Below, one piece after another: positions 36,293 to 49,520 of a stretch of DNA of 64,000 nt (the stretch's first letter is position 1; every line of letters begins with the position of its first letter). Under the pieces are notes generated by a model. That model made no database searches. It saw only the letters and a program-made list of their open reading frames with translations, and was not told the origin of the DNA. The position numbers were made by a program, and so were the translations under genes. The stretch is taken from contig PUFA01000022.1 in the NCBI GenBank assembly GCA_003508835.1, positions 6,448,001 through 6,512,000 on the forward strand. The letters run 5' to 3'. Source of the DNA: Eonycteris spelaea (taxonomy: Eukaryota; Chordata; Mammalia; Chiroptera; Pteropodidae).

Positions 36293-37411
36293 CTCAGTAA
36301 TATAGAAATTGTTATGTAATATAGAAAAGAAGACACTTGGATTAACTTATGTATATTGGCTTATGAGCTGGTTATGATGATGAGAAAATGTTATGGTAAA
36401 CTGGAAAGATGGTGATACATAATGTGTGTGGCAAAATCTTTAAATTCTCACCTGCTATACACTATATGATAGGAAACGTATTTTATGAACTTACAGATCT
36501 AGAAAAGAGGTTGGGAAATAAAACGTTAGCAGTGTGGTTTGGCTACAGTTGAAAAATTACTCCAAGAGTAAATGATCTCGGACAATTTTGTATAGTAGCA
36601 AAGAAGAAAGAGAATAGAAAGAATCCAGAAATTCAGAGATTTTGGGGGTTTGAAGAGGCAGTGCTTTCCCATTATCAACTTGTAAAAAAACAAAACTAAG
36701 AGGCCTTTTAAGTGATAAAGGCTAAGACTCAAATAAATGGCATGGTCATTGCAACTGTTGTTACAGTATCTGAAAGGGTTAATTGCCATGCTGCAAACCT
36801 TTCCCTTTGGAAAGAAATGGCCCCGTGAAAGAAAAAAACGGACATAATCTCTCAGATGATATCGACAGGTTTAAGTGAAGGGAGAGAAATGAGAGGAAGG
36901 CATGTTTAACAAAAGAATCATGAGTGTGACTATCAAAACCTCAAAATGAATAACTCAAATAAGTTAGAACATTAAGGGTTTTAAGAAAGTTGTACTGTCA
37001 AAGAAACCATGGGTCTGAACGTATGATTTCCAATATGGCAACTACCAGCTATTAGAGCCTATTGAGTTTTTGAAAAAAGGCTACTATGACTGAAGAAATA
37101 AAATTTTAATTTATTTTGATTGATTTAAATTTAAGTTCTAATGTATGTCAAATATTTTTCTGCTACACATAACTTTATTGTTTGGAAGTGTTACAATTGC
37201 TTTCTTTAGCCATTAAAAATTTAGCATCAGAATTAAGATGTACCATAAGAAAAAATATACTTGACTTGAAGATTTGGTATAAGAAAAAAGAAAGTAAAAT
37301 ATCTCTAAATATGAGATATTTAAAATGTCTCATTAATAATTCTTATATCGACCAAATGTTAAATATAATATTTTATGTATTTGAGTTAAAAATAGATTGT
37401 AAGACTGTACA
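36293..37411. other. Sequence between two same-family LTRs
   Basis: About 1.1 kb between LTR-like segments of the same type and strand. I recognise no gag, protease or other retroviral protein in any frame. The longest ORFs (87 codons minus, 95 plus) are Lys/Ile/Leu-rich chance frames. It could be a degraded non-coding MaLR interior or unrelated DNA. Confidence 0.4.
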
Positions 37412-37693
37412 TTGGTTCTGTTATGTGGGGTGGAGCCATTTGAAAACCATGACTTTTATACTGAAGTGATTTTTGTCACTTCTGAGCTGGAATTTTCCTT
37501 TCTTACCTCTTAACCAAAAATTTTGTTCATGTCTGCTGCTCCCTGAGTTTGCGTGCCTGAGTGACTTAGAAACAGAGGCCCCCTGCAAGACCATAATAGA
37601 TACATCATGATAGGAAACAAACCTTTGCTATTTTAAGTCACTGAGATACTGGGACTGTCAGGTGCCTCATTTATCTCTATCCTATCCCAACAG
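37412..37693 (+). mobile_element. MaLR-type LTR, copy 2
   Basis: Landmarks: 'gaagtgatttttgtcacttc', 'cagaggccccctgcaagacc', 'atacatcatgataggaaaca', 'aacctttgctattttaagtc', 'actgagatactggg' and 'ctctatcctatcccaacag'. The last matches the usual 3' end of this LTR type. Confidence 0.65.
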
Positions 37694-38154
37694 ACATATA
37701 TTGCAAATGCAATGTCTAATTAGATAACTCAACATACTTCATTCAGAAAACCATTCCATGGCCTTACACTGCTTCTTTTTATAAACCATACTTATTTTAC
37801 CTATGAAATCTTAAACTTCATCTGTTTTCCTGTGGAAACATTATTGTTTGGAAAATTTACATTTCCAAATAATTCTTTTTATTTTGTAGAATTGTCTTTC
37901 CTATTGTAGAATCCCATGCTACCAGTAAATTTGTCCTTTTATTAAAAGTTATTTAGTCTATTAAGTTTATTATTTCTCTGAAACCACAGCCATGACCTGT
38001 CGCCTAAATGTAGGAGTTTCCAATTTTGACCTTTGTAAGAATCTATTTTCATTACTCACATTTGCCTGTCTTCATCTTCCCGACCCACCAACACGACAAT
38101 GACAATGTTGAACTTACTCAAGCCTTGTGATCCTGAAAAACATTACAATTAAAG
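37694..38154. other. Unassigned sequence
   Basis: No feature recognised. Confidence 0.5.
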
Positions 38155-38710
38155 AAATGTCCCCACTTCTTTGTCTTCTACAAATGGTTTACAGCAAGGA
38201 ATTCTTCCCCTTATGACATGTAAGATTCAAGAGTATGGCCCTTGTTTACCTAACAGAAGGCTAAACAGAGACCCTCCAAATTATCATTCTTTGCCTCATA
38301 AGAGATTAGTTTTGTTTGGACCTGGTGTCTGATCTGGATAAAATACCCACTACCTTGACTTGACCGAACTTTAGTTAAGCTTCTTTCTCCTTCTTCCAGT
38401 TTCCTGAACTTTGACCCCCTGCCCCAGCCTAGCGGGCACAACCTCTCCAGAACATTCCCCTCGAGAACATAGGGTAACCTGAGGCCTGATCATTCCCTGA
38501 TCATGTTTGATCACGTTATCCTTTCATCTCACTTCCCCACATCTGTTCATTCTTTCTAACCTCATTCGCTCCTCTCTATTTAAAAAAACCCTTTTGCCTT
38601 ACTCTTAAGAAACTTGCAGATCTCATGGTGAGTGCATTTCTCCTATTACAATACCACTGCCACACCAAATGCATCTTCTGATGAACAAAATTATCATAGT
38701 CTCTGAAGTG
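38155..38710 (+). mobile_element. Probable ERV LTR
   Basis: About 550 bp with LTR layout: a C-rich U3-like section ('ttgaccccctgccccagcct', 'ccagaacattcccctcgaga'), a TATA-like 'ctctatttaaaa' at about 38574-38586, then 'cttactcttaagaaacttgc' and 'gagtgcatttctcctattac' reading like R/U5. I think it is a class I type LTR, but I could not name the family, and no partner LTR or internal genes are seen nearby. Confidence 0.45.
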
Positions 38711-40744
38711 TTATTTCACATATCAAGGTAATTGAAATATTATTACCAAAAATAAAGGGAATCATAATGAAAAATTTAAATTCTCAAACTTAGTGTGTCA
38801 CGTCCCTACAGAGAGTCTGATAGTCGCCCTGCTCAGCTTGACAGCTGCAATTTCTGACAGCGCCTTTTCCAAATCTGGGATCTGGATTCGCTGTTCTTCC
38901 CTTTTTTCATTTAAACAGCCCTATAATCACACTTGCCTGTGTAATTGTGTTTGCACTTTTGGCTCTGCTAAGAGTGCTGCCTGCACACATGCTCTTCACC
39001 CACCTCCCTTTCTTTGTTAAACTAAACTCTGTTTGGAAGTCAGTTCTCTGGAGTAACCTTCCCCAAACCCTTAAATCTGTTTGACATTCTCTTTTACAGA
39101 TGACTTCATTACCAACATTTCTCCCATCAAAGCATCCTAGAGCTGAATTATAATTGTGTCTCACTGGACAGGTGGAAGGGTCCTTTATTTTGGGGAGGGG
39201 AAGAGGGAAGCTCACAAAAAGAGGAAGCTGACAATAGTGTATCTTCCAAAGCCTGAGTTATCCAAGCTGGAGTGATACAATGAAATACAGCAGAAAATTC
39301 CAGGGTGGTTTGACATGACCAGTCTGGTCAACTCCTATATGCCCCAATAATACTCATACCAGATAAGCTCCATTTCCTATAGATCTACTCCTAATCTCCT
39401 AGAGAGAATACAATTGTTTCTAAGAACAATTTCCACAGTCAGTAAAGCACAAATCTATATCAAGGGGAAAAAGTTCCTAAAGGCAATCACATTTGAAAGA
39501 TGTCAATTATTAACAGGCCCACAATAAAGACATCTTTTTATATTATTATGCAGAACAGTTCAAACCCTATTGAATGTTTCTGAATAGAATCTTGATTTTA
39601 ACTTTGAACAGTGAAGACTCATTGAAATGTTTAATTCAAACAAGGGATCCCTTTACTTCAATGGTGAATTCAAGCAATACAGAAGTTACAGTGCCTTTTC
39701 ACCCACCTCTTCTCTCTTTTTTCAATGAATCTTTCTTCTCAACCAAACTCCTAAATGTTGACTAACTTCAAATTTTGATCCTTTATGTACTCTTTCCTAA
39801 CGTGATCCAATTCAGGATCATGTGTTTTAATAGATATTCAGACTCTTAATTATCAAAAAAGTACCAGACATCTCCATTTAAGGGCTCATTAAGTATCGAA
39901 GTATTATTAATGTGTTCAAATCAGAATTGTGAATTCAGATTCCCAGGTTCTTCCTCACCAGCCATTTGCATAAAGATAAATAACTCCAAAGCTTAAACTC
40001 CATTACTTTCACAGTAAGTATATCTCTGATATATCACAATCATCTTTAATGCTGGCTTTTCTTTCCTCTAGTCCTATACAGTTATCAAGGCATGTCTGTC
40101 AAAGATGATCTGAAATGGAAAATTCAGACCAGTGTACCTATAGGCAGAAAACTAGAGACATTCTTCTGGGAAGAGCAGACAAAGAAGGCATAACTTGAAG
40201 TCATGTATTAGCTGGAAATGGACTGGGAACTAGAAGCAAGGGCTTTTGCAGATAATTTTGCTTCTGAGCTCTGAGGGTTTATATATTTACCTTTTAGGTT
40301 AAAACGTATATTTGGTAAAAGAGTTTCTGTACTTTAACTTTATTTACATTTAATATTAGAACACAAGTGTATTTTCATTATGGCAATGGCTTTAAACTAT
40401 TTTGCAATAAGAATGTACTACTCCTGGTTCTCAAATGGACTTAAATATCAAATTATGTGGCCTTGTAGGTCCAGGGGAAACCAAGACCAAGTTTAGGGTA
40501 CACCTAAATGCAATGGCGAACCTCAATCATGAAGTGAAGATCACACATGGATACTTGATTTAAAAGAAAGTTGCTTCTAAAAAGCTTACCTTTGAATATC
40601 TTACATGAGTTAGTAGCTCTAATTTACATTAGTATTATCTATGCAAAGGGTTTACTGTAATATTTTTATAAAATAATAGTTATTCCATGCAAATTTCCTT
40701 TAGAAAATCCCAGTCCTCAAATAATTTAAACAGAGGAGATATTG
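38711..40744. other. Unassigned sequence
   Basis: No family recognised. 38790-39230 is richer in G+C and holds overlapping ORFs on both strands (75 and 102 codons) with no domain that I recognise. Confidence 0.5.
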
Positions 40745-41340
40745 AGAAAAAAAGAACAGAAAACCATTCAACATATATTTGAATTTCAGGAAGAAAATGA
40801 GAGGGAATGTGACAGAGACACTATGTCAAGATACATTGGTTGAACATCTCCCAAAGTTAAAGAAAGCTAACAATCTACAAATTCAAGAATTTCAGCAAAA
40901 TTCCAACCAGAATCAGAAAAAAGAAATCCAGGCAGACATAGCATAGTTAAAACACAGAACACTAGAGAAAACAAAACATGAAAAAAAAAAAAAGTTAATG
41001 AGAAATTGTCAGAGAAAATGAATTATCTTTGAAGAAGCAACAACCAGACCAAAAGCTATCTCAATAATTAGACCTGAAACTGCTCTAAAAAATAAAGCGT
41101 ATTTAAAAATCACCTATCTAAACAATCTGAATAATAGAAATAACAAGATCGATCTAATATACAAACATAAAATTCATACCGAATAGCTAAAGAAGACACT
41201 CTTTTCATTTACTCAAAGAGCTTTCAGAATATTGACAACATACTGGATCATAAAACATACTCAACAGATGTCAAAGGATTGAAATCTGAGAGATCTTATT
41301 CTCAACTAAAATGTGATCAAGCGCAATATCAATGCCACTC
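40745..41340 (+). mobile_element. Old L1 fragment, ORF1-ORF2 region
   Basis: Forward L1 pattern: 'ggttgaacatctcccaaagt', 'acctgaaactgctctaaaaa', 'attgacaacatactggatca', 'taaaacatactcaacagatg' and 'tcaaaggattgaaatctgag'. The last three correspond to the conserved gaccatattctgggtcataaaac ... aaaggattgaaatc series. Diverged, no open frame. Confidence 0.6.
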
Positions 41341-42749
41341 ACATGCCATCCCCAGAGAACACATATAGTATTTGCAGATTAAGATCCATACTTAAGGACT
41401 TAATCTGAACACGTTCTTCTCTTTCTCATTTCAGTTGAAGGTGTAAGCATAAGTGGAGTGGAAATACGAATACAGAATTTGTATTTTATAATTTCTATAA
41501 TCTTTGTTATTTTTTTTTATATCATGGTTAAGCTTCAATTACCTTGTTTATCCCAAGTGTGGATTTTTTTGCACTTTTTTTTTCATTTTGTCATTAACTC
41601 AATTCTTATTAATTAAAATATTACTTTAATATTGATTTTTTTAAAAAAATGAAGCTTTGCAAACTAAACATATTTGAGAACAGATTTTTATAAAGGTATT
41701 TTCATTCTATGCGATCGGCAATTTTCCTATGAGTTAAAAAATCACAATCTGTTTATACTTTGTTTTCCTTTTTCTATGCACTCCTCAAGTTCTTTTCTTT
41801 GAATGTACAATTTTTAAAAAGTAACATTAACAGACTTTTTTTTTTCTTAAACTTCAGCCATATGCCATTAATTCTTATTGAGGCTAGTTTTTAGCCAGGA
41901 TCATATTAAAGTATTGATTTTAGATGTTATCTTATTATCTTGCCAGATGGCATGAGAGCAAAATCTCATCTTGGGATTTTAAGAAATGAAATAACCTATT
42001 TTCCAGAAATAGAAGGATGTTACACGAGGATGTTCTTTATAGATGTTTCATTTCTAATGATGTGAAAACATGAAAAACAAAATGTAGTTTAGTGCTACTG
42101 AAAATACATTCTTTTAAAATGTCCCTGCCTTAAGCTTTATAAGTTTGAAGTGACATTGCTACTACTCATGATGGCATCAGAAGCTTAAAAACATAAGTAA
42201 TTTTATTTTGTCATAAAACAACAAGATCAATTAAACTTCTATGTTAAAATGGCGATTTGGCTTAAAGCCTTTCTGTGACATTCTTTTTTTAACTTTTACC
42301 TAAATACACAGCAATAGGTATAAATATGACCCAGACTAGGATTGATTGCATGCCAGTATTTACACAGATTTTCATGTACTAGAAGGAAGAAGAAATTGAC
42401 CATCCATACAAAATAGAAGCAAACTAACCTCTGGACAGTGGGGAATTAAAAAAAAAGAATTTTTCATTTGTGGGTTTTTAATCACATTAATGTATCAGGG
42501 CTCATGCTAATTGGAAATTTGGTTCTTAACGTAAATGAGTTGTAGTTACTTAACTACACTGTTTCTGTATTTTACGATTCTGAATAGTAAAGTGTAGGAA
42601 GAAGGGATCACTCAAAAAAGATTCTTGACTTCTTGGAGATCTCGAAGTAAAATAATAACGGCAGTCAGCAGTCTCAGGTGATTATTTTTAACAGTTCGAA
42701 TTATTAGAGAATAAGAAAATCCACCTCTGTAAAGGAAAGACACTATAAT
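41341..42749. other. Unassigned AT-rich sequence
   Basis: Several T-runs around 41510-41580 and 41837; nothing else recognised. Confidence 0.5.
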
Positions 42750-42918
42750 ATCAAGAAAGTGCTTAACAGGTACCAGGACTGCCAACTCTTTGATTAAATT
42801 AACAGTTACTCCTCACAACAAACATGAATTAGGTACTACCGCTATTATCAGTTTACAAATAGGGAAGCTTAAGTAATGGTTGTATAATTTGTTCATAGTA
42901 TCACAACTCATATGGGTT
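42750..42918 (-). mobile_element. MIR SINE
   Basis: Antisense MIR order: 'gtgcttaacaggtaccagga', 'ctcctcacaacaaacatgaa', 'ttaggtactaccgctattat', 'cagtttacaaatagggaagc' and 'ttgtataatttgttcatagt'. Confidence 0.75.
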
Positions 42919-44109
42919 CCTTTCAAATACTGAGGATTAAATGTTTATGTGCAGATCAAACTGTTTTCCAACAGTAAATCTGATGTAGACATATAGCTAG
43001 CATTCAAGGGGACAGAGCATAGATTTATGGTAAAACTAAGTAGATTAGTTATTGGTAAAAGTGTATCTAAATAGAGAATAAATATGAGGGAAAGAGATAT
43101 TCATTCTGAATGTTTCGAGGTAGAGAGTTTCTCTGAAAAAAAAAAAAGATAAATAACAGAAGAATATTTAAAAAAATATTATGGCATCTACTTGGAGGTG
43201 TTCTACATAGCCTCTGTGAAACAACACAAAGACTGTGATAAAAAATCAAAAGCTTTCATAAACATATTTGTAACTGTTTACTATAAAATGCTCTAAATTA
43301 ATAAACAACATAAAATTTATTATTGTAATAAAAGTTATCTGTTTAAATATTTTTTCAGCAGCAATGGGAAGAGAGTTGTACAATGAAAAATTGAAAATAC
43401 ATACGAGAAAGAACATTGCAAGGAAAATGAAATGAAAACATCCATCGATAAAATCAAAGGTAAGTAGTGAAATATTTGGAAGATATTTAAACGTTCGAGG
43501 TCAAAATAATTATAAAAATACAAAAAGGAAAATGGATATGAGTTGCTCATATTTTATTTTGTTCATTTCTTTATGAAACACATTTGGAGAATGTATTTAT
43601 CACTTTTTTAAATTACAAATGGAGAAGGTCAAGACGTGGACTCAAAAGATTAATTGCACTTGAATGGAAGAGCCAGTTTTTTATTAACTCGGCAATGGCA
43701 GCTTCAGTGTGCCACTTGAGAACAAAAGACAGAATGCAGTGAGGAATGAGCCCTCATTAGTGGAGACATCTTTCAGAAAGTCAGATGTGAAGTGGGGAGG
43801 AATGCAAGAAACTGAATAGAAAATTCCTAAAACGACTTAGATATCTGGGCTTCCATTCATTCCGGTAGATTACAATTACAAAGAAAATAAATTGTTTGTT
43901 TTGGAAACAACGTTTTCAAAATTACATTAATTACTTTATTAATCAATTATTTGTCTATTTAGTTGTCAGGGAGAGTATTTCTTCAGGAGAAAGAAACTTT
44001 CACTGTTTCTGCAAAATATGCTATTTTACTCAGAAGAATTGGCAAAGGTACTAATGCTTATCACTTAATTTTCATATACCTGACATTGGCAGGAAATAAA
44101 AATGTTCCC
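42919..44109. other. Unassigned, partly unique-looking sequence
   Basis: No family recognised. 43620-43850 is comparatively complex, non-repetitive sequence of the kind that could be a conserved non-coding element; this cannot be judged without alignment. Confidence 0.45.
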
Positions 44110-44470
44110 TCTACCGATTTAGATTCAGTGACTGGAGCCTGTGGATTAACTGTCAAAATTCAAAAGACACATTCAAGGGAGTAAAACACAAAGTTTATTC
44201 ACATATGTGTGAACACACAAAGAAGGGGCTCCTTGGACAGCTGGAGTTAAAGGTTTATGCATCACCTAAATAAAAAGGTGGGGTGGTGGTGAAGACTCTA
44301 AGGGAAATCGAAGGGTGAGAAACTAATGAGAACCGAGTGGGGGAAAACAAACAGAAGTAATGGAAAATCCCTAGAATAGGGATTTATGATGGTTGTATTT
44401 TTTCCAGAGACATTTAGATAAGATTTTATTTTTTGCTACTGTTTGTTCAGATGTTTTACCTTAAAATAAT
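44110..44470 (-). mobile_element. Possible antisense LTR
   Basis: 'cacaaagtttattcacatat' reads as a reversed poly(A)-signal region, followed by 'aagaaggggctccttggaca', 'gaaccgagtgggggaaaaca' and 'tccctagaatagggatttat', the style of an antisense LTR. Family not named; weak call. Confidence 0.3.
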
Positions 44471-44984
44471 CTTCATACCAAATGGGTGGTTCCAAGTGGA
44501 CCCCATCACTGAAATGCTAACACTTTTTATATATTATTTTGCCTTTAAATTTTCTAAGGAACATTGCAAATATAGAAAGTTAAGACAGCTCCAAAACTTC
44601 ATTTCTTTATGAAACGTTTCAAATTTTTAATCGCTTCCCATTTTATTTATACTTAACTTTATTATCTTGTATGTCCATTTAAATAGAATATGATTTTACT
44701 ACAACTACTATTTAATGGCCTAGATTCTTCTAACATTTTCGGACTTTATGTTCTAGTTACAAAATAAAAATAAAGAATGGTAACATGTCCTTTACGTGTG
44801 AACCTTAACTTTTAAATTATTCTGTCTGTGTTAACTGTTCCCTCAAATCCTCCTCAAGGAAAAACTTACGTGAGATTATCTACAAAAAGAAAAATCTCTT
44901 GTGTGTTCACTAGATATTTCGCTGAAACATTTGATGGTTGGGCTCAACTTGAGGCTTTTCTTTTTACATTTACATTCACGTCTG
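44471..44984. other. Unassigned AT-rich sequence
   Basis: No feature recognised. Confidence 0.5.
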
Positions 44985-45205
44985 TGGGATCACTACGTAA
45001 GGGTTCAAACACTGGTTCTAATTAAATGGTGTGAATTTTGATAAGTGATTTTATACACTGGTTGCTTCAGTGTCTTCATATGTAAAATGATGACCATAAT
45101 AGTGTGCCTATCTTACAGCATTATTATGAAGACTAAATGAGGCAGTTTAAATAAAACATTTAGGATAGTTCTCTGCAATGATAAACAGTTAATACACGTT
45201 AGATT
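44985..45205 (+). mobile_element. MIR SINE, nearly full length
   Basis: From the tRNA-like B-box side ('gggttcaaacactggttcta') through 'cttcagtgtcttcatatgta', 'aaatgatgaccataatagtg', 'tgcctatcttacagcattat', 'tatgaagactaaatgaggca' and 'aggatagttctctgcaatga'. Order and spacing fit MIR well. Confidence 0.85.
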
Positions 45206-48200
45206 TTATTATTATATCAAGTAAATTAATTAGCTTTTAAAGAATAAATACTTTATTTCCTGTATTACGTCTCCTCTAGGGTAATCATATCAAGCCATGA
45301 GAAATCACTTTAAAAATAATATTCTAATAAGAGATTTAGTCACGTAAAAAAATAAACTTGTGAAATTGTTGATTTAAAAAATATTGCAATTTACAAAAAT
45401 ATTTTAAAATCATAAAAATGTATAAATTTTAAGTTCAAATTTTTACATATTTAGAAATAATATATTCTAATTCTACAACGTTTTTACAAAATGACCCCCA
45501 AAATTATAGAAGTAATATAAATTCCCAATACCTCAAAGTTTTGGAATACACCCTGCTATAATAGAGGGCAATGATATACATTACAATACAAATTACATTT
45601 AGATTATGCTAATTTACTTATCATTATTTACAGCACCACTATAAGAAATGTGGAATTATATTGACAGAGGGAAATTTAAGGGTACTTTTTTCCTATAGTT
45701 AGGTGACTGTTTTCAAGATAAATCAATGCTTTAAAAATATTCTCCAGGCATCTAAAACAATTAGAAAATAAATATTTTCCAAATACTATCAATTAATTTT
45801 GAAGTATGTGGTTTCTCATAAAAAATCAATGTTAATTATAAAGTAGTTCTATTTCTTTGGTTTTTTTTTAAGGTTCTTTTGTACTTTCCACACAGATTTT
45901 AAAGTAATAATAGTTTTTGAAGATATGTGTAAGTCAGATGGTATTTTCCAAAAGTAGTTCAAGAAATATCTCATTATACAGGTATAAACATAAGGAGTTG
46001 TTTAAATAATAATGCAATGTATAGTTTTAATTTTTTTTAAATTTTGGTAATATCTATAGTATTAAAACATTTTAATATAGAAACAAAAACTGAAAAAGAA
46101 ATTACACTTTTCGATAAAATGAACTTTGATTATTGAGGATTAATGAATTGACACTCAAGTAAAATCTATGAATTCCCATGGAATCTATATTATGTCTCTC
46201 TGAGAATTTGCTAATATAAAGAAGAAAGTATGTTTAAAATGAACAGAGACTTGTGGAAAAGGTTTGGAAAATGTCTGAAAGTTTGAGTTTTCACTCATAT
46301 TTTAAATTATATTAAATAATTAATGAATTCTGTTTGGTATTTATAAATGTTGTTTTTCAATAAAAAAGTACTCAGTATGCACATCTAACCAGTAGAGATA
46401 AAAATAAGTCATGATAATAGAATGTAATTATAACCGTATGTCATTTTTACTTTAAAAGCAGTAGCTTTTTGATATTTTTTCTAGGAGAAGTTATTCTTTG
46501 GGAGATTTGGTAGGACTTTTTAAAAAACCCTATTAAATAACATTAAAGATGAAACTTGAATAGAACATCATAAAACTCCATTACCAAAAGGAATTATAGC
46601 TTGAGCACATCTAACTAAACAATTCTGCTTCCAAACAAATTATGCCAAGAAACAAAAAACATTTTATTTAAAAAAAAATAAATATAACATGTTAAATTTC
46701 ATACTCCATATATATATACTAAATTTCTGTAATCAATATAGTGCATTTTTATAGTGCACTATAAAATCATAGTGTATATTTTATACTGCATCTCAAATAT
46801 AGTGCATTTTTAGAACATATCTTAAAACAGACTAGCTCAAAAACAGGCTTTTGTTTGTTTATTTTCAAAAAGTAATGCCCATTTACAGCATTTTAGAAAT
46901 CTTTTTGATTAGGATTATTTTACAGATTAAATTCATTATAGTGAATAGATATTGTAAAGCTCTCCAGAGCTGTATATTCACATTTGCTAAAGATTTCTCT
47001 GAAAGTGATTAATATTTAGACAAATAAAATAACATGCCATTCTTCAAAAAAATAATTTTCATAAAAACACTGATCACAGAGTATCCCAGTGTAATAGTAG
47101 ACATAATGAGACACAAAGGCATTCAGAAATGTAACAATCTATAAAAGTCTTTGTTAATATATATATTTATGAACTGTGACAATAGAGAAGTACAATGAAG
47201 TCTTTGAAAGTAGATACTTTTACTAATAATTATAAGAAACTTGAAAAAAACGTTTACTGGTGAACTGAGGAAAAAAAAAACAGTTCTTCAGTTAATAGTA
47301 GGCTTATATTTTAGCCTTTAAGATATCCATACTGTCAAAGAAGTTCATAAAAGCAGACTTCAAATTAACAAATTAAATTAGACAAATAAAATCAAGCCAA
47401 ATAATAGCAGGAGTCAGGATTTCCATTACGACGCAGAAAAAAAATTATAATTAAATTTCCAGATGAAAAAAAAAAAGAAACTATGTTTATTATAAAAATT
47501 TTTCATAGGGGCACTGTTTTGCCATATGCTCTAGAACAAATTCGAATAGCTTCCAGAAGAGAGCAGACATGGAACACAAAAGGATAACATGGCTGCTAAA
47601 TTTCATTTAAGATGGTTTCTATATCTGCTTTTAAAAAAGATGAACGGATGTGGCAAGTGATCTTTGGGGAATAGGAAATTAAGGAGGTAAAAAGCAGACG
47701 AATACATTGAGATTATTTATCTGGAGGAAGCAAGATAATGCTTTCAATAGACCTGAATGGGATAAAAGGCAAAGCAAGTCAAAACAACCAAACAAAAACC
47801 TTGAGGTGGAACAAGTTCAAAAGTGCCCAAAAGGTAAGAAAAAGGAAAGTAAAGATGGCTTTCAAGATAGTTTTAATTAAAAAAAAAAATCATAATGATA
47901 ACCTGCAAAGATTTTTAGAGATTTTTTTTTCTCCTTAAAATAACATCAGCCGGGAATCTATCACCTGACTTTTCCAAAAAACCTTGAGAATCATTGTTGA
48001 GAAAGTATCTCAGAGATGGTGGTAAGAATTCATCATAGTATTAAATTTTAACTCAGCAAAGACAGGAGAACATTCAGACAAGTTTGGCAATTTTAAACAT
48101 GAAACACATAGCATTCTATTATATAGAATAATCTGAGTTAATTCTGGGACCTTGAAGTTAATATTTAACTTTTCAGAGGCTTTTTGTTCATTTTTTATAC

Positions 48201-49520
48201 ATTAATTGTGGAAGTCAGGATTAGAGTATAGTAAACATTATCTGGGTTGTATCCTAAATCGAAGTTTGCCATATATATACATATTTTTTAACCCAGATGC
48301 AAAATATAAATTGCTAGGAATAGTAATACTAAGTTAACAAGGAAACTGCTCTGACTTCACTCATTCAAGAAAAGATGTCAGTAAAAGTGATTGGAAATCT
48401 CCTTCCGGTTACAATTATATTATTTCTTTATTTTACAAACTTTCAAAAAAAGATTTGTTTTTCTCCTCTACATTCTCATCCTGACCATGCCATGGACACT
48501 GTTCTTGTGCATCAGTGATCACCCTGTTCTTAAACCTAATACACATTTTCCTATTTCCCTCTTATTTAACATCTCCGTATTCTCTATTTCTTAAAGATGC
48601 TCCTCTTTTCTCCTTTCTTTATATTTTTCTTAAAATCGCCAAGATGAATTCTTGGAATTTCTGCCTCTTGTTTTAAAATCATGTATAGAAATATGTATGC
48701 AAGATACTCCGTGGTTATTTTGGAAAAATAAAATAAACAGAATACAATAACCACAGAGTGGCCGTGAGGAAAGTTTAATCTTCTACCGATACTGACCATT
48801 GCTTGGAGTCTTCCCTTTTCTGAATTTACCCCAAACAAGAGCATTGTCTCATCTTTGCATCTCTGAAGGCTCAATTTTCCAGACTGCAGAGAGCCGTTTC
48901 ATCATAGCACAAAAGCATGTTTGCTGTTTAAACATTTCCCTACGACATTGATTAAGAAGTGAAGTATAACAGCTGAGGTGAAAAGCCACTCAGATCTTAT
49001 TCTTTACTTTTGCCTTTCCAAAAATGTGAGATATATTGGAAATTGATTTTAATTAGAATGTCGGGTTTTAATCTAAGTGGAGAAAAATAGTTGCCAAGAT
49101 GACTTGACATCCACATTACCTTATTCTACCCTGTCAGTTATCTCCTCAGGGGCAACTCTAGATATACAGTGGGGGTTTCTTGCTGACCTAGGCAAAAAAA
49201 AGAAAAGAAGTAATATAAATAACAGTTATTCTAAAACGTATGCTACCTGTTTGATTTAAGAAATAGTATAGAATTTAAATTGGAACCTAGTTTCAAGTCC
49301 TTCCTGCACTTTTTATTAGCTCTGTTACTTTGGCAGTTTTCTTAAATTGACAGAGTAGCGATTTCATTATGTGTGGATTAAGGATTAACATCCCAGGTTG
49401 AGTACCTCGAAAGAGCATTCTGAGGATCAGGTGTAATCTTGCATGGGAAACACTATATAACTTAGAAACTTATATATAAATATGACATAATAGTTTTCCC
49501 AAAAGAGAAAGCAATTGCTA
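45206..49520. other. Unassigned AT-rich sequence
   Basis: Over 4 kb with no gene or repeat family recognised. 46735-46810 contains three short repeats of 'atagtgcatttttatag'-like sequence. Many A/T runs. ORFs reach 96 codons (48584-48874 minus) without features. Confidence 0.5.

Noticed and set aside
36293..37411. Retroviral coding remnants between the two LTR-like segments
   Set aside because: No gag, protease, polymerase or envelope motif is visible in any frame.
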